This document shows positions 27,395 through 38,817 of a stretch of DNA of 64,000 nucleotides, in pieces. The stretch lies in NCBI GenBank assembly GCA_023703555.1, contig CP097968.1, forward strand, positions 48,001-112,000. The letters run 5' to 3'. The stretch comes from SAR86 cluster bacterium. GTDB taxonomy: Bacteria; Pseudomonadota; Gammaproteobacteria; Magnimaribacterales; TMED112. A model generated the notes under the pieces. The model searched no databases and was not told where the DNA came from. It saw nothing but the letters and a program-made list of their open reading frames with translations. Position numbers and translations under genes: made by a program. Numbering within the stretch: position 1 is the stretch's first letter; every line of letters begins with the position of its first letter.

Positions 27395-28675
27395 ATGGAA
27401 TTCATAATAGACAACTTTTATTTAATTATAGTTACAAGCTTAATATTTGGAGGCTTCATGGCTTACGGTATTGGAGCAAATGATGTTGCTAATGCAATGG
27501 GAACATCTGTTGGCAGCAAGGCATTAACTCTTACTCAAGCGCTTGTTATAGCAGCAATTTTTGAGTTTTTAGGAGCTTATCTTGCTGGAGCAGAAGTAAC
27601 AACTACAATTAAAGAAAACATAGTTTCTCCAGCGTTATTTTCAGAAAATCCGTCTATTTTTGTACTTGGTATGATGTCAAGTTTGCTTGCTGCAGGTGCT
27701 TGGCTGTTAATTGCAACAACATTCGGTTTACCAGTTTCTACGACACATTCTATTATTGGGGCAATCGCAGGCTTTTCTGTTTTCTATATTGGATGGAATT
27801 CTGTTAATTGGCCTTATATTGGTGGGATTACTTTAACGTGGATTATCACACCCTTTATTGCTGCGTTGTTATCTGGATTAATTTATTTATCAGCTAAGAG
27901 ATTAATTATTAAATCTGAAAAACCTTTAGAAAACGGTAGACGGTACATTCCAATCTACGCAGGGCTTGTTGGTTTTATTATTTCAGCTATGACACTTAAT
28001 AAAAGTCTAGCTAATACAGAAGTACCATTACAACTTACTCAGGCTTTTGGGAACTTAGATTTATTTGCTGCAATAATGATAATGGGATTTTTTGTGGCCT
28101 TAATCTGTTATACAATCTCTCGCTTAGTACTATCTCATTATGTTTCCACATCTGAAAATCCTGATGTAGAGGGAAAATTCGCAGTTTTAATGATTTTCAC
28201 TGCTTGTTCTATTGCTTTTGCACATGGTTCAAATGATGTTGCAAACGCTGTTGGACCAATGGCTGCAATAATAAATACTATTGAAAACCTTGGTTCAATT
28301 GAGGCACAGTCGGTTGTTCCTGAGTGGGTTCTTTTAACTGGAGCCATAGGGATTGTATTAGGAATGTTAACCCTAGGTTATAAAGTTATTAAAACAGTTG
28401 GTGAAAAAATTACAAAACTTAAGCCAAGCAAGGGATTTGCAGCAGAGATGTCTACAGCAATAGTAGTTCTTTTTGGGAGTATTTCTGGGGTGCCTTTATC
28501 TACAACACATACACTTGTTGGAGCAGTTGTAGGAATAGGATACTTTAGTAGCAATAAAGTTAACTATAAATCTGTGCTTGAGATACTCTCGTCATGGTTT
28601 ATTACAGTTCCTGGTGGTGCTATTCTTTCAATCACTTTCTTTGTTATTTTAAAAACACTTTTTGGAGTTAGTTAA
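27395..28675 (+). CDS. Pit-family low-affinity inorganic phosphate transporter
   Basis: PiT (PF01384) membrane protein driving metal-phosphate/H+ or Na+ symport. The two inverted-repeat signatures are GANDVANAMGTSVGSKALT near residue 27 and GSNDVANAVGPM near residue 277; PVSTTHSIIGAIAG and PLSTTHTLVGAVVG are the paired loop motifs. About ten membrane segments fit 426 residues. Unusually, no PhoU-like (DUF47) partner follows. Instead its stop overlaps by one base an unknown membrane protein that leads into a c-di-GMP signalling set. Confidence 0.93.
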   Translation: MEFIIDNFYLIIVTSLIFGGFMAYGIGANDVANAMGTSVGSKALTLTQALVIAAIFEFLGAYLAGAEVTTTIKENIVSPALFSENPSIFVLGMMSSLLAAGAWLLIATTFGLPVSTTHSIIGAIAGFSVFYIGWNSVNWPYIGGITLTWIITPFIAALLSGLIYLSAKRLIIKSEKPLENGRRYIPIYAGLVGFIISAMTLNKSLANTEVPLQLTQAFGNLDLFAAIMIMGFFVALICYTISRLVLSHYVSTSENPDVEGKFAVLMIFTACSIAFAHGSNDVANAVGPMAAIINTIENLGSIEAQSVVPEWVLLTGAIGIVLGMLTLGYKVIKTVGEKITKLKPSKGFAAEMSTAIVVLFGSISGVPLSTTHTLVGAVVGIGYFSSNKVNYKSVLEILSSWFITVPGGAILSITFFVILKTLFGVS

Positions 28676-29163
28676 TGGATTTTGAATATTGGATTGAATT
28701 GGTAAACAAAGTAGTGAATATAATCACCGGCCCAGCAGTAATTTTTAGCGTCTGGTTTCTAGTAGCTCAGATTAGAACTCAAATTAAAGTAGGTAAAGCT
28801 GCTTCAAGGCAATCAATAGCGGAGGCACATCAAGAGGTTACTCTTGCTGGACTAGATCCACTACTCATGAGAGCAAAAATGAAACTCATAAAGAAAAAAG
28901 AATTAGAAATTGAGGAAGAAGTAGCACTTAGAATACATATGACTGCGATTTTGCGAGCAAGAGAAAATCATTACTATCAACACAAAATGGGTATGCTTGA
29001 CGATGAAGAATGGAAGACTATGCGTAAAGCCTTAGGCACACTTTTTATCGACAATAAGTTGAACTTAGATATTTGGAATAAAAGTAAATCAACATTTAAT
29101 CCAGATTTTACAAAGATCGTTGATGAGGAAATTGATATGAGAAAGGATACTTTCAAGAAATGA
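28675..29163 (+). CDS. Unknown single-pass membrane protein in the Pit/c-di-GMP operon
   Basis: I do not recognise a named family. One membrane segment lies at about 14-33 (VVNIITGPAVIFSVWFLVAQ). It is followed by a charged, mostly helical cytoplasmic part with KKKELEIEEEVALRIH and a conserved-looking RENHYYQHKMGMLDDEEW. Similar short membrane-anchored helical proteins with an R-E-N...Q...G-L-D...W pattern occur in marine proteobacteria, from memory. It overlaps pit by 1 nt and the EAL gene by 4 nt, so it is translated with both and could link transport to signalling; that is inference. Confidence 0.75.
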   Translation: MDFEYWIELVNKVVNIITGPAVIFSVWFLVAQIRTQIKVGKAASRQSIAEAHQEVTLAGLDPLLMRAKMKLIKKKELEIEEEVALRIHMTAILRARENHYYQHKMGMLDDEEWKTMRKALGTLFIDNKLNLDIWNKSKSTFNPDFTKIVDEEIDMRKDTFKK

Positions 29164-30251
29164 CAAACGACAATAAACAATTAAAATTTTTATCACAATC
29201 ACTTTTAATGCATCAAAGACCATTTTTGATAACGGACATAACAGGTGAGGTTAGGTGGCTCAATAATGCAAGCAAATATATTTTTTCTTTAAATGATAAA
29301 GATGAGCTTGATTTAATATTCATAGATAAAAAAGATCTTGAGAGAGCTCAATTTGATTCTGAAATTGCAGATTCTTTTGATGTTTTTATGAAAATCAATT
29401 TAAGAGATAAAGAGTTTGTCATCCGAGTTCTGCTCCATATTATTCCTGTTGAAAATGAAAAATTTTACTTAGTCGAGATAGTCTCTTCATCAAAAGAGAA
29501 CTTGTTTGCTCTTCGCACTATCTTGTCATGCCTTGAACATGATCGAATCGGTATGTATTTCCAAAAACAATACAAACTGACGGGAGATAAAGAGTTAAAG
29601 GGAATTGAAGCACTTATTAGATTTTTTGATGAAAAAGGTGAAATCATTCCAAATGATAAGGTTATACCTTTTATTGAGGGAGAGAATGTCTTTTCTTTGG
29701 TTGTCATTTCATCAATGGATATCTTAAAAAGCTATTTTGACCAGAGAGACAAGAAAGGTCTTAATAATATTCCCTTATTTTTTAATGTTTCAGCACATAC
29801 AATTTTACATAAAGACTTCTTGCCAATATTTAAAGATTTTATTAATAAAGTTGGTATCAAGCCTGGAGACTTTGGAATTGAAGTCACAGAGACAGCTGAA
29901 TTAAATAATTTAAGTACCGCTTCACTCAGATTATCGAGCATAAAAAATCTAGGGGTATCTATCGCTTTGGATGATTTTGGTGCAGGTTACTCTGCACTAA
30001 GATACCTAAAAGATCTTCCGGTTGATGTTTTAAAACTCGATAAAAGTTTTACTAGTGAGTTACAGGAGAATCATAATCAGAGCTTATTTCAGATTGCAAA
30101 ATTAATGGCTGACTCATTGGCAATGGAATTTATTTGTGAAGGGCTTGAAGAACAATGGCAAATTGAGAAGGCAATAAATTTAGGGTGTGAGATAGGTCAG
30201 GGCTTCTATTTACACAGACCTTGTTCTCTCGAGGACCTTAATAATGAGTGA
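29160..30251 (+). CDS. EAL-domain c-di-GMP phosphodiesterase with PAS-like N terminus
   Basis: Predicted to hydrolyse c-di-GMP to pGpG. Residues 15-115 look PAS-like (FLITDITGEVRWLNNASKYI). The EAL domain fills about 120-363. Catalytic and metal residues are all visible: E150 (IEALIRF), N209 (FFNVSA), E241/E244 (GIEVTETAE), D271-D272 (DDFGAGYS), K292/K295 (LKLDKSF), E327 (CEGLEE) and Q347 (GQGFYL). No membrane segment, so it is cytosolic. It is coupled to both neighbours (ATGA upstream, 8-nt overlap downstream with the GGDEF gene). Confidence 0.9.
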   Translation: MTNDNKQLKFLSQSLLMHQRPFLITDITGEVRWLNNASKYIFSLNDKDELDLIFIDKKDLERAQFDSEIADSFDVFMKINLRDKEFVIRVLLHIIPVENEKFYLVEIVSSSKENLFALRTILSCLEHDRIGMYFQKQYKLTGDKELKGIEALIRFFDEKGEIIPNDKVIPFIEGENVFSLVVISSMDILKSYFDQRDKKGLNNIPLFFNVSAHTILHKDFLPIFKDFINKVGIKPGDFGIEVTETAELNNLSTASLRLSSIKNLGVSIALDDFGAGYSALRYLKDLPVDVLKLDKSFTSELQENHNQSLFQIAKLMADSLAMEFICEGLEEQWQIEKAINLGCEIGQGFYLHRPCSLEDLNNE

Positions 30252-31683
30252 TAAGAAAGAAAAAATTATACTCACTCAGATTAAACAAGACTTTACCACT
30301 CCAGTAGATGCAATTGCAGACTATATTAATCTCATAATTGAGGCTAGTGCTAATTATGATAAAGATATTAAATTTGAATTTGAGAACATAAGAAAGTCAG
30401 CGAAGATATTGAGATTAAATTTTATTGAGGCATTTAAAGATTTTGCTGAAGTAAAAACAAAAACTATTAAGACTGATGAAGAGGCATCAGTGCTAAGACA
30501 CGATCTGAGAACACCTTTAAATGGGATTATTGGTTACAGTGAAATTTTAATTGAAGATTATGAAGAAGATATTGAGGACAAACATAAAGAAGACCTTGGA
30601 TACATAGTTAATCTTGCAAAAGAAGTTGAGAGCGCAATAACAAATTTTGTTGATTTTCTTAAGGACGGTAAAAGAAGCTTTCAAGAAACAACTGATGAAG
30701 ATAGTGGTGCTGAAAGTTTATTTAGTTCCCTTGGGAAAATTGATTTTCAAATTGAAATTAAGGATGAAATTAAAAACTCAAAAATACTGATTGTTGATGA
30801 TATTAAGACAAATTGTGATGTTCTTGAAAGAAGATTGAAAACTTATGGTTTTGAAACTGAGGTTGCGATGTCTGGAAAAGAGGCTTTATCTCTAATCAAT
30901 AAGAATTCCTATGATCTTGTACTTCTTGATGTATTAATGCCTGGGGTCAATGGGTTGGAAGTACTAATTAACGCTCGCAAAAACTATGACGTTGATAAAC
31001 TTCCAATAATAATGGTGTCTTCTTTCGATGATGTTGAAAGCATATCTAAATGTTTACAACTTGGTGCAAATGAGTATTTACCTAAACCATTAAATTCAAC
31101 CATTCTTATTGCCAAAGTAGCTGCAACTCTTGAACGAAAAGCATTGCGAGAAAGAGAGAAACAGCTTCTTAACGAACTACATCATCAGGCAGTTACTGAT
31201 GAGATGACTGGTGTGCCAAATAGAAGATATGTTTTTGAAGCACTAGAAAGAAGTTTTAAAGAAATCGAACAAAATAAAAAAGAGCATTTTAGCATTGTAA
31301 TTTTTGATATAGATCATTTTAAAAATGTAAATGATACTTTTGGGCACTCAGCTGGAGATGAAATTATTAAGAAAGTAAGTTATGTAGCAAGCAAACAAAT
31401 AACAAGCCCAAATATCTTTGGCAGAATTGGGGGGGAGGAGTTTCTTGCTATCATCTATAATAGTACTGAGACTTATATTTCTGAAATTTGTGAAAAAATT
31501 AGAATTCTAATTGAAAAAGAGATTACTTCTGTTGATCAAAATGACATATCCGTAACAGTAAGTGGTGGAGCCTCAATTACAAACGAATCCTTAAATATAT
31601 CTGATCTTGTTAATAAGGCAGACGAAAGATTATATTTAGCTAAGAAGAATGGTAGAAATAGATTTTATTTAAATGATGGTTAA
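30244..31683 (+). CDS. Response regulator diguanylate cyclase with tandem DHp-like helices (DHp-DHp-REC-GGDEF)
   Basis: Predicted c-di-GMP synthase under phosphorelay control. Residues 10-65 (KQDFTTPVDAIADYINLIIE) resemble a degenerate HisKA helix with Gln at the His position. Residues 82-140 (RHDLRTPLNGIIGYSEILIE) are an intact one with H86. No ATPase domain follows. REC (about 178-295) has D229 (LLDVLMPG) and K281. GGDEF (about 315-475) has GGEEF at 396-400, so it should be active, but no RxxD inhibitory I-site precedes it. The DHp without its own kinase domain suggests phosphate comes from the hybrid kinase opposite (32050). Confidence 0.88.
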   Translation: MSDKKEKIILTQIKQDFTTPVDAIADYINLIIEASANYDKDIKFEFENIRKSAKILRLNFIEAFKDFAEVKTKTIKTDEEASVLRHDLRTPLNGIIGYSEILIEDYEEDIEDKHKEDLGYIVNLAKEVESAITNFVDFLKDGKRSFQETTDEDSGAESLFSSLGKIDFQIEIKDEIKNSKILIVDDIKTNCDVLERRLKTYGFETEVAMSGKEALSLINKNSYDLVLLDVLMPGVNGLEVLINARKNYDVDKLPIIMVSSFDDVESISKCLQLGANEYLPKPLNSTILIAKVAATLERKALREREKQLLNELHHQAVTDEMTGVPNRRYVFEALERSFKEIEQNKKEHFSIVIFDIDHFKNVNDTFGHSAGDEIIKKVSYVASKQITSPNIFGRIGGEEFLAIIYNSTETYISEICEKIRILIEKEITSVDQNDISVTVSGGASITNESLNISDLVNKADERLYLAKKNGRNRFYLNDG

Positions 31684-31697
31684 TTTAGAATAAGTCT

Positions 31698-32057
31698 ATG
31701 GCCTATATCTTAATAGTTGAAGACAACGAAATGAACCGTGACATGCTTGGCAGACGCCTTGAACGAAGAGGTTTTGAGATTAAATTTGCCCTGGATGGGC
31801 AGGAGGGTCTAGATATGATGAGATCAACAGCTCCGGATCTAGTGCTGATGGATATGGGGTTACCAGTGCTTGATGGTTGGCAAGCTACTTCTCAGGCAAA
31901 AGCTGATCCTGAATTAAAAGATATTCCTATAATTGCACTAACTGCTCATGCTTTAGAGACTGATCGACAAAAAGCTTTAGATGCAGGCGCAGATGATTTT
32001 GATACTAAGCCTGTTGATATTCAAAGATTGCTCGACAAGATCGGTAAGTTTACTTAG
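31698..32057 (+). CDS. Single-domain response regulator (DivK/CheY-like)
   Basis: Stand-alone REC domain of 119 residues. The acidic pocket is ILIVEDNEMNRDML, the phospho-acceptor Asp is in LVLMDMGLP, the switch Thr is in IIALTAHA and the Lys is in DTKPVD. The LTAHA and RDMLGRRLERRG sequences are closest in style to DivK-like or hybrid-kinase output receivers. It lies 14 nt after the GGDEF gene and ends overlapping the convergent hybrid kinase by 8 nt. Probably a phosphotransfer intermediary or phosphate sink; which partner is unknown. Confidence 0.88.
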   Translation: MAYILIVEDNEMNRDMLGRRLERRGFEIKFALDGQEGLDMMRSTAPDLVLMDMGLPVLDGWQATSQAKADPELKDIPIIALTAHALETDRQKALDAGADDFDTKPVDIQRLLDKIGKFT

Positions 32058-35055
32058 CGGGCTTTAATATTTGGTTCACTTCTTTTATAAGTGATTCTAC
32101 CTTAGATTCTTTTTTGACAATTCCTTCCGTATATTTGCTTAACATTTTTTCTTCCACTGCTGTTATATCTTTTCCTGAGAAAACTACAATAGGAATTGAT
32201 AGGTCTTGCTCTCTTGATATTTCTATAAATTCAAAACCATCCATACGAGGCATATCTAAATCTAGCACAATAAGATCAGGTTTTTCTTTTGCTCTCTCAA
32301 GCGCCTCCTCTCCATTTTTTGCATCTATAGACATATAACCCTCATTCGTAAGAATTTTAGTTAATAAGTCCCTAGTATTTTCATCATCATCAACAATCAA
32401 AACCTTCTGATCCTTTTCTGTAATATATCTCTTCACAATGTTTAGAAAGAAAGTCCTATCAATTGGTTTTTTCATATAGTCATCAGCACCTAAAGATGAA
32501 GCTAAACTTTCTTCATTTAATACTGAGGTTATTACCACAGGTACATCTTTTAGATTTTTATCATTTTTGATCTCCTTCAAGACAGACCAGCCATCTCTTC
32601 CTGGCATAAGTACATCAAGAAGTATAAGTTTAGGTTTATTTTCCCTTGCTTGTTCCATGCCTTCATCACCATCAAAAGCACTATAAACAACATAACCTTC
32701 TTTTTTGATGGCTCTTTTTACTACATCATGAGTTGCTTTATCGTCGTCTATCAAAAGGATGTATTCATCACCTTCACTTATTGTTGGATTTTCAATATCT
32801 TCACCTGACTCAGGTACCTCATCATCAATTGATGTTCTTGGTACAAAAATTGAGAAAGTGCTTCCTTTGCCAACTTCACTTGTAACCTCAACTCCTCCAC
32901 CCATCATTTCAGCAAAGTGTTTTGATATTGATAAACCAAGACCAGTACCGCCATATTTTGCGCTTGTTGATCTCTCAGCTTGAGTATATGTATCAAATAA
33001 TTTTCCAAGTTGCTCCTCATTCATACCTATACCAGTATCTTTGATGTCAAAGTTAACGAATTCTAACCCATCCCTTTCATGCAAGTTAATGACTAGGGCA
33101 ACTTGACCATTTTCTGTAAATTTAAATGCATTACTTAAAAAATTAACAATACATTGGCGAAGTTTTGTTTCATCACTCTTCATTTCGCCCTCAACATTAT
33201 TTTTAATAATAAATTCATTATTATTTTTTGATGCCAGTGGTCCAGAAACATCTTTGATGGTTTCTATCATTGTATCAATTGAAAAAGGAGTGAAATACAT
33301 ATCCATTTTTCCTGCCTCGATTTTCGATAAATCAAGAACATTATTAATTAGTGAAAGTAGATGTTTGCTTGAGTTAGTGATTTTTTTAAGGTCTGGAATC
33401 ATGTCTTCATTTCCAAGATCTTCACAATCCTCCAATAACATTTCACTATAACCAATAATTGCATTTAGTGGAGTTCTAAGTTCATGACTCATATTTGCAA
33501 AAAATCTTGATTTAGCACTGCTAGCATCGCGAGCCTCGTCTCTTGCAACTGCCATCTCTTTTGTTTTCAAGTCGATTAAAGCATTTACTTCATCTGACAT
33601 TCGAGAAAAGGCAATTTCCATCATCTCAACTGATGCCTCTTCGGCTTTCTCATCAGAGGTTTCTGACACAAGCCCTCTCATTTTGCTTATATCTTTTGTA
33701 ATCAACTTTTTCGCATCACCCTCAAGTTTTTCTGATAATCCACTCATCTTTTTTATAATTACTTCGTCTCTTTGTTTTCGTCTCTCTGCACGATCTTTAC
33801 GAACATCCTCCATCTCTAATAAATGGTTTCTGTAGCGCCCCAAAGCATTTGAAAGCTGTCCCACCTCATTTGTTGAGGAAGATAAAATTCCAGTATTTTC
33901 AGGTAGTTGTTTTGTTGTATCACCTTTAGTTAAGGCCTCCAGAACCTCAATTGCTTTTGCTATTCTTGAAAAGGCACCATCTTGTATCCACCAGATAGCC
34001 AAGACTATTAAAATAATTACAGCAAAAGTAAAAATTATTGAATTAAGCGTTGAGTCACGAAGTTCTTTTAAGTCTTCAGCTACATTTTTTATTACAAAAA
34101 ATAAAGCTGTATCTGGATTCACAGTTGATGCCACTGGCACTGCAGTTAGTGAAAGACCAAGGGCATCAAAGTTTTTACTATCGAAATTATTAAGACTATT
34201 TTCTAAGATATCACTTTTAACGACATCAAAACTAAACCCTGAAATCCCAATTGATGCATCTTCGGAAAGCGCATCTGAAAAAACTGCGTCAATAATTTGC
34301 CCCTGAGATATTATTCCTGTTCTTACACCAAGGTCGCTTTCAAAACTTGTCATTGATTGCCTCAAGTCACGACCAATAATGACCGAGCCAAGTTTTTCCC
34401 CTGTGCTGACACCAAATTCATTTGTAAGAAAAACAGGAAAACCTACAATTTGATGAAGGTTTGAATTTCCATCTGGTTCGACTGCGAAAACAACTTCATT
34501 TGTCACACTCATTCTTCTGCTTATTTTATCTAAAAAGCTATTAGTTGAATCGTCCCTTAAAAATGAAATTGTATTTGTAGCATCACACACATCAATAGAA
34601 TTACCTACATCAGCCCAATCAAAAGCATACAAACATGTAAGTTCTATATTATCTTCATTAAATACCTTTATAAAACTTATGCTGCCATCATCGATATCAT
34701 CAAGGAACATTTCATCAATCATAATAAAAAGATCACCTCTTATTTCTTGATCAAAAGCTTCGATTAATGCATTTGGATAGTCAAAACCTTCAAATCCAAT
34801 ATCCAGAAATAAAGACACCTCACTGTAGGGATTCCAGTAAATTTGACCTTTTTCACCGGCAACACCCCATGAGTTCAAATTTGAAAAACTGTTATCAATA
34901 GATTGAACCCAAGCAGATTCAACGATACTAGAATATTGATTGTTTTTTGATTGTTCCTGAATATTTTGATTTTGAATATTCATATACAGAAGGATGCCTG
35001 CAATAATAATATTCCCAAGCAAACCAAATATAAGAATTTGGGTACGAACTAACAT
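32050..35055 (-). CDS. Membrane hybrid histidine kinase (sensor-HAMP-HisKA-HATPase-REC-REC)
   Basis: 1001-residue sensor kinase. A membrane helix at about 7-25, a periplasmic sensor of about 310 residues and a second helix at about 339-357 lead to a HAMP-like linker and a coiled coil (about 410-515). HisKA has H524 in NMSHELRTPLNAIIGY. HATPase shows NFLSNAFKF, DTGIGM and GGTGLGLSISK. Two receivers follow: REC1 with D814 (LLDVLMPG), REC2 with D932 (VLDLDMPR). No HPt domain is visible, so transfer onward would need a separate DHp/HPt such as the 30244 protein. TonB-C lies 7 nt upstream in the same unit. Confidence 0.92.
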   Translation of the reverse strand: MLVRTQILIFGLLGNIIIAGILLYMNIQNQNIQEQSKNNQYSSIVESAWVQSIDNSFSNLNSWGVAGEKGQIYWNPYSEVSLFLDIGFEGFDYPNALIEAFDQEIRGDLFIMIDEMFLDDIDDGSISFIKVFNEDNIELTCLYAFDWADVGNSIDVCDATNTISFLRDDSTNSFLDKISRRMSVTNEVVFAVEPDGNSNLHQIVGFPVFLTNEFGVSTGEKLGSVIIGRDLRQSMTSFESDLGVRTGIISQGQIIDAVFSDALSEDASIGISGFSFDVVKSDILENSLNNFDSKNFDALGLSLTAVPVASTVNPDTALFFVIKNVAEDLKELRDSTLNSIIFTFAVIILIVLAIWWIQDGAFSRIAKAIEVLEALTKGDTTKQLPENTGILSSSTNEVGQLSNALGRYRNHLLEMEDVRKDRAERRKQRDEVIIKKMSGLSEKLEGDAKKLITKDISKMRGLVSETSDEKAEEASVEMMEIAFSRMSDEVNALIDLKTKEMAVARDEARDASSAKSRFFANMSHELRTPLNAIIGYSEMLLEDCEDLGNEDMIPDLKKITNSSKHLLSLINNVLDLSKIEAGKMDMYFTPFSIDTMIETIKDVSGPLASKNNNEFIIKNNVEGEMKSDETKLRQCIVNFLSNAFKFTENGQVALVINLHERDGLEFVNFDIKDTGIGMNEEQLGKLFDTYTQAERSTSAKYGGTGLGLSISKHFAEMMGGGVEVTSEVGKGSTFSIFVPRTSIDDEVPESGEDIENPTISEGDEYILLIDDDKATHDVVKRAIKKEGYVVYSAFDGDEGMEQARENKPKLILLDVLMPGRDGWSVLKEIKNDKNLKDVPVVITSVLNEESLASSLGADDYMKKPIDRTFFLNIVKRYITEKDQKVLIVDDDENTRDLLTKILTNEGYMSIDAKNGEEALERAKEKPDLIVLDLDMPRMDGFEFIEISREQDLSIPIVVFSGKDITAVEEKMLSKYTEGIVKKESKVESLIKEVNQILKPAK

Positions 35056-35062
35056 TTTTTAC

Positions 35063-35434
35063 TTAGTCTGTAGACAGCCTGAAAGTGAATCTCGCTTTTA
35101 CATCATCGACTGTAACAGCAACACCGTTGTAGACAGGAGGTTCATAAGCCCATCTTCGAATAGTTCTCATTGCTGTTCTTTCGAAAGATCCTGGGCTGTC
35201 TGTTTCAACAACATAAGGATCAATAACTTCCCCCTCTGGAGATACAGCAAATTCCACAACAACAAATCCTTCAACGCCTCTTCGTAAAGCTGATCTTGGA
35301 TATGTTGCTTGGGGAGAATAAACTCTTTCTACTAGCACTTCAACCGTCTCACCATCAACAACAATCGTTCCTCTATCTGTTGCAGAAAAAAGTGCTGTAG
35401 ATAAAAATACGAGAAACAAGGATATATACTTCAT
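35063..35434 (-). CDS. Secreted TonB C-terminal-domain protein
   Basis: 123-residue protein with an N-terminal signal peptide (MKYISLFLVFLSTALFSA) and a TonB_C domain: ATYPRSALRRGVEGFVVVEF, then RTIRRWAYEPP. It lacks the Pro-rich spacer, and its only hydrophobic segment ends in a plausible cleavage site rather than staying as an anchor. It may therefore not be a classical ExbB/ExbD-coupled TonB. It is co-transcribed with the hybrid kinase, so a periplasmic sensing accessory role is possible but unproven. Confidence 0.8.
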   Translation of the reverse strand: MKYISLFLVFLSTALFSATDRGTIVVDGETVEVLVERVYSPQATYPRSALRRGVEGFVVVEFAVSPEGEVIDPYVVETDSPGSFERTAMRTIRRWAYEPPVYNGVAVTVDDVKARFTFRLSTD

Positions 35435-35441
35435 AAGACGG

Positions 35442-35447
35442 ATTATA
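35442..35447 (-). promoter_or_regulatory. -10 box of the tonB-C/hybrid kinase unit, 7 nt before ATG
   Basis: The minus strand reads TATAAT followed by seven bases and the ATG of the TonB-C gene. The predicted start is at or next to the A of ATG, suggesting a leaderless mRNA. The -35 region is AT-rich and weak. Confidence 0.5.
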
Positions 35448-35509
35448 CATTAAAATAAATTTTTTTTAAGTGAAGTTCTAGAAAAAAAAGTATAGACTAT
35501 TTTTTTTGT

Positions 35510-35586
35510 GGGCCTGTAGCTCAGTTGGTTAGAGCAGTGGACTCATAATCCATTGGTCGGAGGTTCGAGTCCTCCCGGGCCCACCA
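35510..35586 (+). tRNA. tRNA with CAU anticodon, probably tRNA-Ile2 (lysidine-modified)
   Basis: A full 77-nt cloverleaf with encoded CCA. The acceptor GGGCCTG pairs with CGGGCCC (one G-U), the T arm is GGAGG-TTCGAGT-CCTCC and the anticodon loop is CTCATAA (anticodon CAT). The anticodon arm and variable region (ACTCATAAT, then TTGGTCG) resemble E. coli ileX more than elongator metT, which has GGGGTC there. Initiator tRNA is excluded by the D arm and the paired acceptor end. The identity depends on TilS recognition, so Ile2 is favoured but Met remains possible. Confidence 0.9.
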
Positions 35587-35594
35587 TTTAGAAT

Positions 35595-38809
<3,215 letters not shown>

Positions 38810-38817
<8 letters not shown>

